Part shown: positions 1-3,000 of the stretch, piece by piece
Layout of the letters: each line of letters begins with the position of its first letter
How positions within the stretch are numbered: the stretch's first letter is position 1
Assembly (NCBI GenBank): GCA_040384865.1
Contig: JAZKIM010000012.1
Span: forward strand, 1 to 5,643
Origin: JBDKLC01 sp040384865
Lineage (GTDB): Bacteria; Patescibacteriota; Minisyncoccia; Phycocordibacterales; CAIZLB01
Direction of reading: 5' to 3'
DNA: 5,643 bases
Program-made: the position numbers and the translations under genes
The notes under the pieces: model-generated
Database searches by the model: none
What the model saw: the letters and a program-made list of their open reading frames with translations, nothing else
What the model was told of the DNA's origin: nothing

Positions 1-33
1 GTGAATGGGTATATTGAGAAAGCTCGAAAACGG
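1..33 (+). repeat. Repeat unit R1, C-terminal tail only
   Basis: The first 33 bases encode VNGYIEKARKR and are identical at DNA level to bases 361-393 in R2. One base differs from 670-702 in R3. The rest of the unit would lie upstream of the window. The basic linker that follows (residues 12-52, rich in Lys, Arg and Glu) resembles the linker after R3: both have a Lys/Arg/Glu cluster, then a Ser-rich stretch ending in VSI or ASI. The duplicated unit therefore seems to include linker as well as helical core. Confidence 0.85.
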
Positions 34-3000
34 CATAGAAAATTAGAAAATAAGAAACGAAAAGAAAAAACTGCAGAAAAAGCCCTAAGCAGTGCCTCCC
101 ATAAAGTGTCGATAAAAACGGATCGTGATAGGAGTAAAGCCGGGAATCCGTCAGAAATAGTGAGAGCCACGCGAAAGAATAGGGACTGGGACATGTTTAA
201 GAAAAAAATGGATGCTATTTTAACGAATGAAACGCTGGCATCTGGGCAAATTAGACATTTATATTGGGATTATAAAAAGGAAGGTAAGATTATAACAATT
301 TCCGCCTTAAGCGAGGCGCTTGCTCTTGCAACAGAAGGTGATTGGGGAAGCGTAGAAGAGGTGAATGGGTATATTGAGAAAGCTCGAAAACGGTTTAACA
401 CATTACGAATTATAGAACGAAAAGAAAAAACTGTAGGAGAAGCCGGGAGTCTGGCAGCAAGAGTGAGAGCTACGATAGAGAATAGGGACTGGGAGGCGTT
501 TAAGAAAGAAATGGATGCTATTTTAAAGGATGACACGCTGACGACTGGGCAAATTAAAAATTTATATTCGGATGATAAACGTGGAGGTGAGATTATAACA
601 ATTTCCGCTTTAAACAAGGCGTTTGCTCTCGCTCTTGCTAAAGAGGGTGGTTGGGGAAGCGTAGAAGAGGTGAATGGGTATATTGAGAAAGCTCGAGAAC
701 GGCGTAACGGATTAGAAAGAAAGCAAAAAAGAAAAGCTGTAGGAGAAGTCCTGGGCAGTGTCTCCGGTAGAGCGTCGATAGAAGAAGAGGATATCGAGAT
801 GCAGGATTCAGATCACGACAGCGCCTCTTCCTTTAGAGCACGTGATCAAGAGGCGGCAGCTGAGGCATTACATCTTATAGAGGCTGAGGATAACGGTTCT
901 CCCATGGAGATTGATGAGGGGGGCTCAGGTGATCCTGATGGCTTGCCTAAGCAGGGGGACATGAGCAGGGAGATGAAGGGCTTGATAGATATTTACAATG
1001 ACTGCGGTCTGGTAGTTCTGGTCAGAGCCGTTCCGGCATTAAGGAGAGCGTGGGTAGAAAGGCTGACTCCTGAAAACAGGCCGTTTTGGTTAGAGCAGCT
1101 CAGGGAGATAGCACAAACTTTAGAACCTCCTGGAGAAGGTAAGCGCTATGATGAAAATGGCATTGACGAGAATGCATTGCATCAACTGTTGGACAGGTAT
1201 GGCGTATGTGCCACTCCCGTCAACTTTATAATAAATAATGATTGCTCGGACTTGTATGAGGAAGTGGATCAATTAAGCCATAGCGGGCAGAAAGTAGTCT
1301 TTACCACACGGGTGCCGATGCAGATGGGCCAGGTTGATATAGCTATGGAGCATACCGTGATATTTGAGCCCAAATTCGATCGGGAGAATCGCCTGGAAAG
1401 CTTTATGCTGATAGACAGCCTGAAGGATGAAGATAAGCTCGTAACATTTGCTGAGTGGAAAAGAGGAATGGAAGAGAGCGGCCAAGGGTGTTGCTGGACA
1501 ATCGTAGATGAAAGCAGGGGAGAGCAATTAGATCATGATATGCTTGATGAAGAGCGATCAGCGATTCAGGCAACGGCCCATGGGAAGCGTAAAGACAGAG
1601 ATGAGGAAGGAAGAAATAAAAGTAAGCGAGTGCGCGTAATGGAGGCGTCGGATGAAGAGTCGGATGGGGAAATGCCTTTATATGCTGCAAAGGCGGACAG
1701 TGAATTAGAGGAACTGGAAAGACTTCTTGACAACATGAGTCTGTTGGATTTTGCAGGGTTTGGAGCCTCCTCCTGGAAGATTGGGAAGATTGACGAAGAA
1801 CTTGAAATTACAGATATAAGGAGGCTTGCCCCTGATGATAGAAATAGGCTCCGTCATACCGATGAAGAGAATAAAAAGGCGGTAGAGGAATTTTTTGCTT
1901 CAGAAGCTTTTGCCAAGGCAATGAAAGCAGCGAGCAAGGCTGTAGAAGAGCTTGGGATGATAAGACTGAATGAACTTCCCCATAATTTATTTCCTTATGA
2001 AGGCAGCAAAAGAAGCTACCTTGTTAGAGAATTCAAGTTGCAGGGCAAAGATGAATATGAAAAATATATTGGTATATATACAGCAGTATTGAAGGAGATG
2101 CTAAGAGAGGCGTACGAGAATGCGCATTATGGAAAAATTGTTATTTGTGAACCGTTTATGGGAACAGGCATAACAAGCTACTATCTACACAATTTGTTGA
2201 GAGAATTCGAAAAACAGGGGGTATCAATATCAGGGTTTAAAATAGGCGAACGGCAAAAGAATTTCAGAATAGAATTAAATGAATATAAGTATCCGCTGTA
2301 TCTGTTGTATAAGCAGATAGCGGAAAATAAAGATCAATTGCTGAAGGTGTATGAGGATTATCGTAAGGGCGTATTCGATTTTATAGAGACAATCAAGGGT
2401 CATTCTGTAGAGGTGATTGCCGAAAAATTAAGAGAGCATCTGGTGAATAAGGCAGGGGAAATTTTCGAGGCGAGAAGCAAGAGAAGTGTTTATGAAGAAA
2501 AGCATGAATTTTTGCTGAAAGAATTGGAAAAAGACTTGGGTGAAGAGATTCATGGAGCAGGATTGAACGATGATAAAGTAAAAGAGTTTCTAAAGGAACT
2601 TCTATCGGGCAGGCCTAGTTTTATAAAGAAAGATTCAGAAATAGCGCAGAGAATAGAAAAGGCGTGTAGTGGAAAGCTTAAGGAGTTTAATCAACATTAT
2701 CGTGTATGGAAAGAGGCAAATGAGGGCAAAGAAGCCATTGAATTTTTAAAAGGGCCTTTATTAGATATATTGTCGAAAGAAAGCTCCACACGAGTTAAAG
2801 TAAAAGAAACAGGTGATGAAGTGAAGGCCGCAGCGTTGTATTTGCTGACATCTTCGCTGACAAGTGGTCAGGGAACGGCAAAGATAGATTTTTATTATTC
2901 GACAGGACAAAGAAAAATCCTTATCAATGAAATGGCATTGACAGCCCCCTATGTCACAGCCGGGATGAAGTCTAAAGTTGGAAAAGGCGTTAATGGCCAT

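Noticed and set aside
1..3. GTG as the start codon of the gene
   Set aside because: The same GTG and the next 30 bases occur inside the frame at 361, so it is the Val of a repeat motif. The frame is open to the window edge.
270..617. Minus-strand open frame of 115 codons, with a similar one at 5298-5570
   Set aside because: Both lie antisense to the repeat units. They resemble each other only because the sense-strand repeat is duplicated, so they are shadows.
1..702. CRISPR-like array, because of regularly recurring near-identical segments
   Set aside because: Repeat units are about 230-240 bases, encode protein in frame and diverge gradually, with no short palindromic repeats or unique spacers.
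1273..1690. Two overlapping minus-strand open frames
   Set aside because: They overlap each other and the sense frame, have no recognisable motif, and arise from the purine-rich, stop-poor antisense of the coding strand.
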